Part shown: piece after piece, positions 36,709-45,911 of the stretch
Position numbering within the stretch: the stretch's first letter is position 1
How the letters are laid out: each line of letters starts with the position of its first letter
NCBI GenBank assembly: GCA_017442855.1
Contig: JAFSPM010000037.1
Span: 145,963-209,962 of the forward strand
DNA from: Bacteroidaceae bacterium
GTDB lineage: Bacteria > Bacteroidota > Bacteroidia > Bacteroidales > Bacteroidaceae
Direction: 5' to 3'
DNA: 64,000 nt
Program-made: the position numbers and the translations under genes
Notes under the pieces: generated by a model
What the model was told of the DNA's origin: nothing
The model's database searches: none
What the model saw: the letters and a program-made list of their open reading frames with translations, nothing else

Positions 36709-37977
36709 TTAGGCGAAGTTATCGAACATCAAGTTCTGTGAAGGAACGCCCAAATCATAGAGCAGACCTTCTACAGCCTTAGACATCGGACCAGGACCAC
36801 ACATGTAGTACTCGATATCCTCTGGTGCCTCATGATCCTTCAAGTAGTCATTATACATCACTTGATGAACGAAACCAGCTGTATATTTCACGCCAGCAGC
36901 ATCAGCAGCGGGATCTGGACGGTCGAGTGCCAAGTGGAAGTGGAAGTTCGGGAAGTCTTTCTCCAATCCGAGGAAATCATCCAAATAGAATACTTCATTC
37001 AAAGCACGTGCGCCATAGAAATAGTGCATCTCACGATCTGTGGTATGCAACGTCTTACACATATGCATAATCTGTGCACGCAGAGGAGCCATACCGGCAC
37101 CACCACCTACCCAAATCATCTCGCGCTTAGAATCGAAGATTGGATGGAACTCTCCATAAGGACCACTCATTCTCACCTTGTCGCCTGGCTTCAGGCTGAA
37201 GATATATGAAGAAGCGATACCTGGACTAACATCCATAAAGCCCACCTGTGGTTTTGGCTTAAACGGAGGTGTTGCAATACGGACGGTCAACATGAAGCGA
37301 TCGCCCTCAGCAGGATAGTTAGCCATAGAGTAAGCACGGATAGTTGGCGTGTCGTTCTTGCACTTCAAGGTGAACAAGCCGAACTTCTCCCATGCTGGCA
37401 AATATTCGCCCAAAGATTCCTTATCAATGTCCTTGTCATAGTCCATTGAGTATGCAGGAATCTGGATCTGTGCATAAGAACCTGGGATGAAGTCCATGTG
37501 CTCGCCAGGAGGCAGCTGTACGATGAACTCCTTGATAAATGAAGCCACATTCTTATTAGAAACAACAGTACACTCATATTCCTTCACACCGAGGATGCTC
37601 TCAGGAATCTTGATAGAGAGGTCGTTCTTCACCTTTACCTGACAGCCCAGACGCCAATGGTCTTGCTGCTGTTTACGGGTAAAGTGAGAGGTCTCTGATG
37701 GCAGGATCTCACCACCACCTTCGAGCACCTGTACCTTGCACTGGCCGCAAGAGCCCTTACCACCGCAGGCAGAAGGGAGGTGAACGTCATTTGTAACCAA
37801 TGTATTGAGCAAAGTGTTACCCATTTGGACATCGAGCACCTTATCACCCCCATTAATCGTAATCTTAACATTGCCTGAAGGCACCAGATAATACTTGGCC
37901 ACCAACAGGATAATGACAAGCAGCAGGATGACTACAAGGAATACCCCAATGCTCGCTAATATTAAATTCATATCCAT
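36709..37977 (-). CDS. nqrF: Na+-translocating NADH:quinone reductase subunit F
   Basis: 422 aa. One N-terminal membrane helix ([20 protein letters not shown]) precedes a 2Fe-2S ferredoxin domain ([10 protein letters not shown] plus a distal Cys in WRLGCQV). Then come a FAD domain ([12 protein letters not shown]) and an NADH-binding domain ([22 protein letters not shown]). It is the electron entry point, oxidising NADH on the cytoplasmic side. It is the last gene of nqrA-B-C-D-E-F. Confidence 0.96.
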   Translation of the reverse strand: MDMNLILASIGVFLVVILLLVIILLVAKYYLVPSGNVKITINGGDKVLDVQMGNTLLNTLVTNDVHLPSACGGKGSCGQCKVQVLEGGGEILPSETSHFTRKQQQDHWRLGCQVKVKNDLSIKIPESILGVKEYECTVVSNKNVASFIKEFIVQLPPGEHMDFIPGSYAQIQIPAYSMDYDKDIDKESLGEYLPAWEKFGLFTLKCKNDTPTIRAYSMANYPAEGDRFMLTVRIATPPFKPKPQVGFMDVSPGIASSYIFSLKPGDKVRMSGPYGEFHPIFDSKREMIWVGGGAGMAPLRAQIMHMCKTLHTTDREMHYFYGARALNEVFYLDDFLGLEKDFPNFHFHLALDRPDPAADAAGVKYTAGFVHQVMYNDYLKDHEAPEDIEYYMCGPGPMSKAVEGLLYDLGVPSQNLMFDNFA

Positions 37978-37995
37978 TGTATATTCCTTTCCTTT

Positions 37996-38622
37996 TTAGA
38001 GTTTCAAACCAGAGAAGCACATAAAGCCCATAGCCATCAAGCCTACTACGATGAATGTAATGCCCAAACCCTTCAGAGGAGCAGGTACATCTGAGTAAGC
38101 CATCTTTTCACGGATAGCAGCCAAACCTACAATAGCCAGCAACCAACCGATACCAGAACCTAAAGCATAGCCCAGCGCATCAAGCACACCACCTATATAT
38201 TTAGGATCACTTGGATTCAAACCTATGCGCTGCTGCATGAACAATGACGCACCCATGATAGCGCAGTTAACGGCAATCAGAGGCAGGAAGATACCCAAAG
38301 CGTTATAAAGTGAAGGGCTGAAACGCTCCACCACCATTTCCACAATCTGTACGATAGCGGCGATAACGGCAATGAAGAGGATGAAGCTGAGGAAACTCAG
38401 ATCAACACCTGGAATCAAAGCGCCTTCAGATAAAACGTATGTCTGCAGCAGATAGTTCACAGGCAAGGTAACCACCAACACGAAAGTAACGGCAGCACCC
38501 AAGCCCAAAGCAGTCTTTACATTCTTTGATACGGCAAGATAAGAGCACATACCCAGGAAGAATGCAAATATCATATTGTCCACGAAAATAGAGCGGACGA
38601 TTAAGCTAAAGAAATGTTCCAT
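37996..38622 (-). CDS. nqrE: Na+-translocating NADH:quinone reductase subunit E
   Basis: 208 aa, six membrane helices. The start [20 protein letters not shown] with [12 protein letters not shown] contains the half-site Cys of the intramembrane iron centre shared with Nqr[13 protein letters not shown] supplies the second. It follows nqrD by 13 nt. Confidence 0.95.
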   Translation of the reverse strand: MEHFFSLIVRSIFVDNMIFAFFLGMCSYLAVSKNVKTALGLGAAVTFVLVVTLPVNYLLQTYVLSEGALIPGVDLSFLSFILFIAVIAAIVQIVEMVVERFSPSLYNALGIFLPLIAVNCAIMGASLFMQQRIGLNPSDPKYIGGVLDALGYALGSGIGWLLAIVGLAAIREKMAYSDVPAPLKGLGITFIVVGLMAMGFMCFSGLKL

Positions 38623-38635
38623 ACTCTTTCAATTA

Positions 38636-39271
38636 TTACTTTTCTTGCAATTCTTTATTGTGGGCACGCTGGTACCAAATGATGCAAGCCACGATGATCA
38701 GCGCCATCGGAGACATCACCATCAGACCATTGTTAATGTAACCCATATCCTTTATCCAATCATAGTTCAACAGGTTGAAGCCAAGCAATGTACCTGAGCC
38801 GAGAATTTCACGGAACACAGCCACAATAACAAGAATCTTGGCATAACCCAGACCGTTACCAACTCCATCAAGGAATGACTCCCAAGGACCGTTCTGCATG
38901 GCGAACGCCTCCAAACGACCCATCAGGATACAGTTGGTAATAATCAGACCCACATACACTGACAGCTGAACACTTACATCGTAAGCGAAAGCCTTCAGAA
39001 TCTCACTAACGATGGTCACCAAGCTCGCAACCACTACCAACTGAACGATGATACGGATGCGGTTAGGAACCGTCTTACGAAGCAAGGAGATTACCACATT
39101 GGCAAAAGCGGTGATAACCGTTACTGCCAGACCCATCACAATGGCTGGCTCCAACTTGCTGGTCACAGCAAGCGCAGAGCAGATACCCAATACCTGAACG
39201 GTAACAGGATTGTTCAAGCCAAGAGGAGTCATGAACACTTCTTTATTCTTTGCTGAAAATAATGATGACAT
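38636..39271 (-). CDS. nqrD: Na+-translocating NADH:quinone reductase subunit D
   Basis: 211 aa, six membrane helices, homologous to NqrE in inverted topology. VQVLGICSALAVTS and LIITNCILMGRLEAFAMQNG carry the conserved Cys residues. It is part of the membrane core of the sodium pump. It starts 14 nt after nqrC. Confidence 0.95.
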   Translation of the reverse strand: MSSLFSAKNKEVFMTPLGLNNPVTVQVLGICSALAVTSKLEPAIVMGLAVTVITAFANVVISLLRKTVPNRIRIIVQLVVVASLVTIVSEILKAFAYDVSVQLSVYVGLIITNCILMGRLEAFAMQNGPWESFLDGVGNGLGYAKILVIVAVFREILGSGTLLGFNLLNYDWIKDMGYINNGLMVMSPMALIIVACIIWYQRAHNKELQEK

Positions 39272-39285
39272 ATTCTTTCCTCCTC

Positions 39286-39963
39286 TTATTTATTGGTTAA
39301 AAATGCCTTGTAATTATTCAAGCAGTCTTTCAGCATGGCATCTACACCATTAGAGGTCATGGTACCACCAGTGATACCATCCACCTTGTTGATGTGACCC
39401 TTAGCCTGACCACTCTTCACCACTTCCAGTGCCACTTCAGCACCATCAAGCACCTTCTTACCCTCGAACTGCTGCTGGAAGGCTGAATAGCTTTGGATTT
39501 CTGCACCCAAACCCGGCGTCTCGCTGGCATGTGAGAAATAAGTGCCATAAACGGTATCCTTATCCTCGTTCAATGTCACATAACCCCAGATAGCGCCCCA
39601 CAGACCTGCACCGAACACCGGGAATACATACTTCTTCTGACCGTCGATTTCTGCCTCGAAAATGTGCAGCTGACCGTTCTTCTTGAAATCGTTCTCGAAG
39701 CTGGTAACGAACTTGCCAGTATAATCGGTGAGCTGTCCGTTCTGGAACAGCTTGTCGGCCTTCACATATTTATTAAAGTCGGCTGCAGCATCAGCTGACT
39801 CACGCACGTTGAGTGCATACAGAATCTGCTTCTTGGTGTCGAGCTCTACATTAGCATCCTGACGGCTGCTGAAAGCAGAGTGCACAAAAGAGAGCAGGAA
39901 TGCCACAATAACAACCATTACCGCAGCATAAATGATAGTATAACTATTACTATTGGTATTCAT
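39286..39963 (-). CDS. nqrC: Na+-translocating NADH:quinone reductase subunit C
   Basis: 225 aa. One N-terminal membrane helix and a periplasmic FMN-binding domain. The flavinylation site is the Thr in DGITGGTMTSNGV, near the C-terminus; the usual SGAT core reads TGGT here. PGLGAEI and KYVFPVFGAGLWGAIWGYV are typical. ApbE-type flavin transfer is needed; no apbE gene lies in the window. Confidence 0.95.
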   Translation of the reverse strand: MNTNSNSYTIIYAAVMVVIVAFLLSFVHSAFSSRQDANVELDTKKQILYALNVRESADAAADFNKYVKADKLFQNGQLTDYTGKFVTSFENDFKKNGQLHIFEAEIDGQKKYVFPVFGAGLWGAIWGYVTLNEDKDTVYGTYFSHASETPGLGAEIQSYSAFQQQFEGKKVLDGAEVALEVVKSGQAKGHINKVDGITGGTMTSNGVDAMLKDCLNNYKAFLTNK

Positions 39964-39984
39964 TTTCTTAAACGGTATTAATTG

Positions 39985-41163
39985 TTAAACTTTAGCAACT
40001 CGTTTCTCACGGTTGCTGATATTGCTCTGTACTACACAGTAGTCAATCAGCGGAGCGAAGATATTCATCAACAGGATAGCGAGCATCATACCCTCAGGAT
40101 AACCTGGGTTAAGTACACGAATCACAATCGCCATCACACCAATGAGGAAGCCATAGATATACTTGCCACACTCGGTGCGGGCAGAGGTTACAGGATCGGT
40201 AGCCATGAACACGGCACCGAAGCAGAAGCCACCCAGTACCAGGTGCTCATACCAAGGCATGTTAGCAATGGCAGTGTCAGGACCAATGGCATTGAATACC
40301 CAAGCCATCAGGGCACCACCAACAAACACGCTGCACATGGTCTTCCAGCTTGCCACACCCGACCACAGCAGAATCACTGCACCAATGGCAATGGCAATCA
40401 CACTGGTCTCACCAATGGAGCCAGGGATGAAACCTGTAATCATATCCATGTTGAAGTCTGGGAATCCTGTTGGAGAAGCAGCTGTTGCAGCCTGTCCAAG
40501 AGCAGTAGCTCCAGTGTAACCATCAACAAACTGATCACCGCCCAAGCCAAAGATAGAACCTTGTGATACCCAAACAGCATCACCCGACATCTTGGTAGGA
40601 TAAGCAAAGAACAGGAATGCACGGGTAATCAGTGCCACATTGAACACATTCATACCAGTACCGCCAAATACCTCCTTTGCAAATATCACGGCGAAAGCCG
40701 TAGCAATGGCCAGGATCCACAACGGGCATTCGATGGGTACAATCAGTGGAATCAACATACCAGATACCAGGAAACCTTCCTGAATCTCCTCGTTCTTCCA
40801 CTGAGCCACGGCGAACTCAATGCCCAGACCTACCACGTAAGATACTATGATTTTAGGCAGCACAGCCAGGAAACCATAGAAGAACATAGCCCAGAAGCCT
40901 CCTTCTGCGCCAGTAGCATTGAAATGCTGATAGCCCACGTTGTACATACCGAACAACATGGCCGGAATCAATGCAATCACTACCAATGACATGATTCGTT
41001 TGCTGTCGATGGCATCATGAATATGCGTTCCGGATTTCGCTGTATTGTTAGGCACGAACAGGAAAGTTTCGAAGCCGTCGAATACAGAACGAAATGCGTG
41101 TAATTTGCCGCCTTCTTCGAAGTTCGGCTTTATCTTATCCAGATAATTTCTTAACGCGCTCAT
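39985..41163 (-). CDS. nqrB: Na+-translocating NADH:quinone reductase subunit B
   Basis: 392 aa, a multi-helix membrane protein of the RnfD/NqrB family. The covalent FMN site is the Thr in DGYTGATALGQ, and GGTGMNVFNVALITRAFLFF and EGFLVSGMLIPLI are conserved. It contributes to the sodium path and the quinone site. It lies 35 nt after nqrA. Confidence 0.96.
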   Translation of the reverse strand: MSALRNYLDKIKPNFEEGGKLHAFRSVFDGFETFLFVPNNTAKSGTHIHDAIDSKRIMSLVVIALIPAMLFGMYNVGYQHFNATGAEGGFWAMFFYGFLAVLPKIIVSYVVGLGIEFAVAQWKNEEIQEGFLVSGMLIPLIVPIECPLWILAIATAFAVIFAKEVFGGTGMNVFNVALITRAFLFFAYPTKMSGDAVWVSQGSIFGLGGDQFVDGYTGATALGQAATAASPTGFPDFNMDMITGFIPGSIGETSVIAIAIGAVILLWSGVASWKTMCSVFVGGALMAWVFNAIGPDTAIANMPWYEHLVLGGFCFGAVFMATDPVTSARTECGKYIYGFLIGVMAIVIRVLNPGYPEGMMLAILLMNIFAPLIDYCVVQSNISNREKRVAKV

Positions 41164-41198
41164 TATTTAGTTTCTGTTTTTAATTACTTGTTAAAACT

Positions 41199-42551
41199 TT
41201 AAGCCATTTCAGCACGAAGTGCGTCAAGTCCTTCACGTACGATGCGCTGTACCTCCACCTTAGAAGAGCATACAAACTCGCAGAGAGCGAAGTCTTCTGG
41301 AGCCACCTCATAGATGCCCAACGCCTCCATCTTGTCGATGTCACCGGCGATGATAGCCTTTACCAAATACTCAGGATAGATGTCCATCGGGAATACACTG
41401 TCGTATTCACCAGACATAATCATGTGACGTTCGCCACCCTTGACACGTGCGTCCATCACATATTCCTTCTTGCCTTGCAGCCAGCTGAAATAAGAGCGGC
41501 TGGTACTGAAGTCGTTGATGCGAGGCATGATCCAACCAAACATCTCGTGTACGTCATTGCCTTCAGGAATGACCGTCAGCTGTGAATGGAAAGCGCCCAG
41601 ATAACTTCCTTCAGCGTTTACCTGCTTGCCTGTAAGTACGTTGCCACTGATGTAGCGCAGGTTCTTGCCAGTAGTCACATGTCCTTTGAACACGTTGTCG
41701 AGCTTAGCGCCCAACAACATCTTCACATAGCAAGGCTTCACAAACTCAGAGCCTGTGAGTGCTACGGTGCGAGTCAGGTCCACTTTACCCTCGTTGAACA
41801 GACGTCCGATAAAGATGACAGCCTCAGCACCAATGGTCCAAACCACCTCGCCCTTGTTGATAGGAGCCACATGATTGATCTGCACACCTACATTACCTGC
41901 AGGATGAGGACCGTCAAATACGGTGATGGTTACATTCTTTGCCTGTGTCAAAGCTGCTGACTTCTGACTTACACTCACGCCAAGATAGACCTTAGCCATC
42001 TTAGCCAGGGCGTCAAGACCCGTCTGGAAGTTAGCTTCCTCGCCCTTCAGCTGCAACTCGAAATCGGGAGCCAAAGGAGCACTGTCGAAAGCTGACACAA
42101 AGATAGCGCGTGGCGCATCGTCAGGATTAGCAATCACATCATACGGACGCTGACGCATAAATGCGAACAGACCAGCTTCCAGCAGAGCAGCCTTCACCAG
42201 CTCACCTGTGAGGGTAGCCAGATCTTTCTTGCCGAAATCTGCATACTGCTGCTCCTGGTCAGGAGCTACGATGATGTTCATCACCTTTCTACGTGCACCT
42301 CGCTCAACGCTTGTAACTACGCCACTAACTGGCGAAACAAATTTCACTTCGGGGTGATTCTTGTCGATAAACAAGGGCTCCCCTGCCAGGACATGCACCT
42401 GCTCTTTCACCACCACCTTTGGAGTGACACCAGTAAAATCATCGGGCACAAGAGAATATGCGTCCGATGCCGGTAAAGTTGTCACTTCATTGGCTGGCTT
42501 ACCTTTCAGATTAATATCCAGGCCTTTGCGTAACTTAATTACATTTGCCAT
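41199..42551 (-). CDS. nqrA: Na+-translocating NADH:quinone reductase subunit A
   Basis: 450 aa soluble subunit: IKLRKGLDINLKGKP at the start, FVSPVSGVVTSVERGARRKV, HPAGNVGVQINHV and the C-terminal ALCEFVCSSKVEVQRIVREG. It helps bind quinone. It is the first gene of the nqr operon; a -7 element TAAATTTG (minus strand, 42588-42595) lies about 37 nt upstream. Confidence 0.95.
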   Translation of the reverse strand: MANVIKLRKGLDINLKGKPANEVTTLPASDAYSLVPDDFTGVTPKVVVKEQVHVLAGEPLFIDKNHPEVKFVSPVSGVVTSVERGARRKVMNIIVAPDQEQQYADFGKKDLATLTGELVKAALLEAGLFAFMRQRPYDVIANPDDAPRAIFVSAFDSAPLAPDFELQLKGEEANFQTGLDALAKMAKVYLGVSVSQKSAALTQAKNVTITVFDGPHPAGNVGVQINHVAPINKGEVVWTIGAEAVIFIGRLFNEGKVDLTRTVALTGSEFVKPCYVKMLLGAKLDNVFKGHVTTGKNLRYISGNVLTGKQVNAEGSYLGAFHSQLTVIPEGNDVHEMFGWIMPRINDFSTSRSYFSWLQGKKEYVMDARVKGGERHMIMSGEYDSVFPMDIYPEYLVKAIIAGDIDKMEALGIYEVAPEDFALCEFVCSSKVEVQRIVREGLDALRAEMA

Positions 42552-42660
42552 GCGATTATATTAAAGATTAGTATTCGATAATGTCTGCAAATTTAGTGAA
42601 TATTTGACAAATAAACGAAGTTTATTGGGTTTATTTCTTTCCCAAAGCCATAAATAATGA

Positions 42661-42695
42661 AAGAAGCCTCAAAGCACATGGCTCTGAGGCTTCTT
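42661..42695 (-). terminator. Terminator after the carboxyltransferase gene
   Basis: Stem AAGAAGCCTCA / TGAGGCTTCTT with a 13-nt loop, located 22 nt after the stop at 42717 and before nqrA. The minus-strand product continues into T-rich sequence. Confidence 0.82.
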
Positions 42696-42716
42696 ATTAT
42701 TAGGATTTCTATAGAA

Positions 42717-44486
42717 TCAAGCTTCTCTTTCGATGTAGGCCAGTACGTCACCCTTATTGACGGTAGCACCTTGCTGAGCGCACACTTCAATAATCTTACC
42801 CGTAAAGTTAGCCTTCACCTCTGCCTGCTCGCCCCACAGGGTGGTAATATAGCAAAAATGATCACCTTCCTTAAACTTGTCACCGATGGCTGGAGCCAGT
42901 GATGCGTTCACCACATCAATCTCCCACAGTACCTGACCGTTTACAGAAGCAGTGATAGGCTCAGCCTTTGCACGCTTCATCTTCAGGATATCCTCCGGGT
43001 TGAAGCCCTGCTTAGCCATCGCTGCGTCCTTAGCCTTCTGCACGTCAGCCTCAAAGCGCTGCTTAGCCACACCGCTCTTGAATGGACGGTACTGTTCTGG
43101 GTGCATAGCCAACTCAAACAGTTCTTCGTCATCTGGACCAGTCTCCCAACCGTTCTCCTTCATCTCCTTGCGGAAGTCATCCATATTGTCTGGATAGAGT
43201 GCCTGTACATCACCCGTGAAGAATTCCAGACCCTGTTCCTTGGCCAACTCCTTGATTTCAGGAGCCACTTCGCCTGGCAACTGACCGCTCTTACCCAAGA
43301 TCATACCCCAGATACTCTTGTCGGTCAACAGACTATAGCGAGGCTTACCCTGAGCTTCAGCCAAGATATTCATCAAAGCGATGTTCTTTACATACTGGCT
43401 GAATGGAGTCACCAATGGAGGATAACCTACCTTAGGCCATACATACTCTACCTCGTCGAACAGCTTCACCACCACTTCATCGAGGGTCATTTCAGGCTTA
43501 CCTTGTGCCTTCAGAGACATGTTGATGACAGGCATCATACCCTTCATATCAGCCATCATAGAACCCATCATACCGCCAGGCAAACCGCACTTCAGCAGCA
43601 ATGAAGTCATGTGCTTGTTGGTTGGATCCATGAAATAGCCCAGGAAGTCGTCGATAAATTCCTGTGTCAGCGCACGAGCTTCCATATAAGCCTTCATATT
43701 GATATCCTTCACCTGGAAACCAGCATCCTTCAGCATCGCCTGGATGGTAATCACGTCTGGATGAACCTTACCCCAAGACAATGGTTCCATAGCCACGTCA
43801 ATCACATCCACACCAGCCTCTGCCACTTCCAGCATAGAAGCCACAGAGAGACCAGGACCGCTATGACCGTGATACTGTACGATAATCTCTGGATGACGAT
43901 CCTTAATGTTCTTTGTCAGCTGACCCAAAGACCATGGGCGACCGATACCTGCCATATCTTTCAAGCAGATTTCCTGCGCACCAGCTTCAATCAGTTTGTC
44001 AGCCAGCTTGGTATAATACTCTACAGTGTGAATCGGAGAATATGTGATGCAAAGAGTTGCCTGTGGGGTCATGCCACCTTCCAGTGCATATTTGATAGAA
44101 GGGATAATGTTGTTGGCATCGTTCAAGCCATCAAAGATACGGGTGATATCTACACCTTGTGCGTGCTTCACCTTATACATCAGTTTTCGCACATCCACAG
44201 GACATGGATACATACGCAATGCGTTCAGACCACGATCCAACATGTGTGTCTTGATGCCAGCCTCGTTGAAAGGCTTGGTGAAAGCGCGTACTGCCAAGTT
44301 AGGATTCTCGCCATACATCAAGTTCACTTGCTCGAAAGCACCACCGTTGGTTTCCACGCGGTCGAAACAACCCATATCGATAATGACGGGGGCTATGCGC
44401 TCCAGCTGATCTTTTCTAGGCTGGAACTTGCCTGAACTCTGGAACATGTCTCGATAGAGGAGACTGAATTGGATTTCTTTCTTCAT
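42717..44486 (-). CDS. Carboxyltransferase alpha subunit (oxaloacetate decarboxylase/pyruvate carboxylase B type) with degenerate biotinyl domain
   Basis: 589 aa. The N-terminal TIM-barrel carboxyltransferase shows FSLLYRDMFQSSGKFQ, RIFDGLNDANN, ICLKDMAGIGRPW and QYHGHSGPG (metal-binding His pair). The PYC_OADA domain occupies ~310-480. The last ~70 residues look like a biotinyl domain (SVNGQVLWEIDVV, ANFTGKIIEVCAQQGATVNK). However, the EAMKM biotin site is replaced by TTLWGEQ; Gly552 aligns with the biotin Lys. It should therefore rely on a separate carrier protein, or use another acyl-biotin partner. The upstream -7 element is TACCTTTG (minus, 44528-44535). It may form a Na+ pump with membrane subunits encoded elsewhere. 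Confidence 0.85.
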   Translation of the reverse strand: MKKEIQFSLLYRDMFQSSGKFQPRKDQLERIAPVIIDMGCFDRVETNGGAFEQVNLMYGENPNLAVRAFTKPFNEAGIKTHMLDRGLNALRMYPCPVDVRKLMYKVKHAQGVDITRIFDGLNDANNIIPSIKYALEGGMTPQATLCITYSPIHTVEYYTKLADKLIEAGAQEICLKDMAGIGRPWSLGQLTKNIKDRHPEIIVQYHGHSGPGLSVASMLEVAEAGVDVIDVAMEPLSWGKVHPDVITIQAMLKDAGFQVKDINMKAYMEARALTQEFIDDFLGYFMDPTNKHMTSLLLKCGLPGGMMGSMMADMKGMMPVINMSLKAQGKPEMTLDEVVVKLFDEVEYVWPKVGYPPLVTPFSQYVKNIALMNILAEAQGKPRYSLLTDKSIWGMILGKSGQLPGEVAPEIKELAKEQGLEFFTGDVQALYPDNMDDFRKEMKENGWETGPDDEELFELAMHPEQYRPFKSGVAKQRFEADVQKAKDAAMAKQGFNPEDILKMKRAKAEPITASVNGQVLWEIDVVNASLAPAIGDKFKEGDHFCYITTLWGEQAEVKANFTGKIIEVCAQQGATVNKGDVLAYIEREA

Positions 44487-44749
44487 ATTATCTCAATTAA
44501 AATTTTACCTATTTAGCTAATTTAGCGCAAAGGTACAACTTTATTTTCACACAACCCAATATTTGAACAATTTTTTACCAAATAAATTCCTGTCCTAACA
44601 GATTAACACAGCAGGATTCATGATAGTAAAGATGTATTTCTTGACCCTTCGTCCATCCTCTTTAAATATATAAAGAAAAAAGAATTAAAAAAAGAATTAA
44701 AAATAAACGTTTATGGCTTGCAGTATGCGGTTATAAGAAGAATTATTTG

Positions 44750-44757
44750 TATGTTTG
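44750..44757 (+). promoter_or_regulatory. -7 element of the epimerase gene
   Basis: TATGTTTG matches TAnnTTTG, 27 nt before the start codon. The rest of the gap 44487-44749 holds only AT-rich DNA and the minus-strand promoter of the carboxyltransferase gene; I see no gene there. Confidence 0.6.
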
Positions 44758-44784
44758 CAAGGAATTATAAAAAGACAATTGGAA

Positions 44785-45882
44785 ATGAAAGTAACCATTG
44801 TTTCGGGTGCACGTCCCAATTTTATGAAGATAGCACCTATATGCCGCGCCATTAACGCAGCACGTAGCAACGGCAAAGATATTACATACCGACTGATATA
44901 CACGGGGCCACAAGGTGACCCCAGCCTCGATGCATCCTTATTTTCCGACCTTGACATTCGTGAGCCAGACGGTTATCTGAATGTGGCATATAGCGGACAG
45001 AGCGAAGTGGCTGCGGCCATTATGCTGGCCTTTGAAAAAGAGCTCGATGCCCATCCTGCCCATGTGGTGTTGGTAGTGGATGACCTGGCATCTACCATGA
45101 GCTGCTCGATTGTAGCCAAGAAACGCGGACTGAAAGTGGCACACGTGATTGCCGGTACCCGTTCGTTCGACATGAACATGCCGCGCGAGGTGAACCGCAC
45201 CATCGTTGATGCCATCTCTGATTTCCTGTTTACTGCCGGCATGGTGGCCAACAGGAACCTTAACCAGGAAGGCATGATACCTGAATATATCCACTATGTG
45301 GGCAATATATTGATTGATACCATACGATACAACCGTCACCGACTGCTTCAGCCCATGTGGTTCAGCAGTATGGGACTGCGCAAGGGAAACTACCTGTTGC
45401 TGACGCTGAACAGGCGCGACCTGATACGTAACAAACCCGTACTAAAGTCACTATTGGAAACAGTCATTAAGAAAGCAAACGGTTTGCCCATCGTTGCTCC
45501 ATTGCACGGCTATGTAGAAGATGCCGTGAAACAGTTGGAGTTGGATGCGTCCAACCTGCATATCATGCCATCGCAGAGTTACCTGCACTTCGGATTCCTC
45601 ATCAACCAGGCCAAGGGAATCATCACCGACTCAGGTAATATTGCCGAGGAAGCAACGTTCCTGGATGTTCCCTGCATCACGCTTAACACCTATGCCGAGC
45701 ATCCGGAGACCTGGCGCATTGGTACCAACGAGCTGGTGGGCGAGAACACCTTCGCGCTGGCAGCTGCCCTTGACAAGTTGTTGCAAGGAGAATGGAAGCA
45801 TGCCACCCTACCCGACAGATGGGATGGCAGAACGGCAGAACGAATTGTGCAAGTGTTGGTGGAGTCGATGGAGAGCAAATAG
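44785..45882 (+). CDS. wecB: UDP-N-acetylglucosamine 2-epimerase (non-hydrolysing)
   Basis: 365 aa from MKVTIVSGARPNFMKIAPIC; the frame extends 10 codons upstream, but that part is not family-like and covers the -7 element. Motifs are GDPSLDASLF (usually GQHYD), VVVDDLAST (usually GDTNS), HVIAGTRSFDMNMPREVNR, LTLNRRDL, PLHGY and ITDSGNIAEEATFLDVPCIT. It makes UDP-ManNAc for surface polysaccharide. The GQHYD and GDTxS loops deviate from the classical sequence, so a variant substrate is possible. Confidence 0.82.
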   Translation: MKVTIVSGARPNFMKIAPICRAINAARSNGKDITYRLIYTGPQGDPSLDASLFSDLDIREPDGYLNVAYSGQSEVAAAIMLAFEKELDAHPAHVVLVVDDLASTMSCSIVAKKRGLKVAHVIAGTRSFDMNMPREVNRTIVDAISDFLFTAGMVANRNLNQEGMIPEYIHYVGNILIDTIRYNRHRLLQPMWFSSMGLRKGNYLLLTLNRRDLIRNKPVLKSLLETVIKKANGLPIVAPLHGYVEDAVKQLELDASNLHIMPSQSYLHFGFLINQAKGIITDSGNIAEEATFLDVPCITLNTYAEHPETWRIGTNELVGENTFALAAALDKLLQGEWKHATLPDRWDGRTAERIVQVLVESMESK

Positions 45883-45911
45883 TTTAGATTTTGATAGATA
45901 GCAAACGATAG

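Noticed and set aside
44640-44710. Possible small gene or repeat in the AAAGAATTAAAA stretch
   Set aside because: Only a short A-rich direct repeat; no frame with a start, and no phasing.
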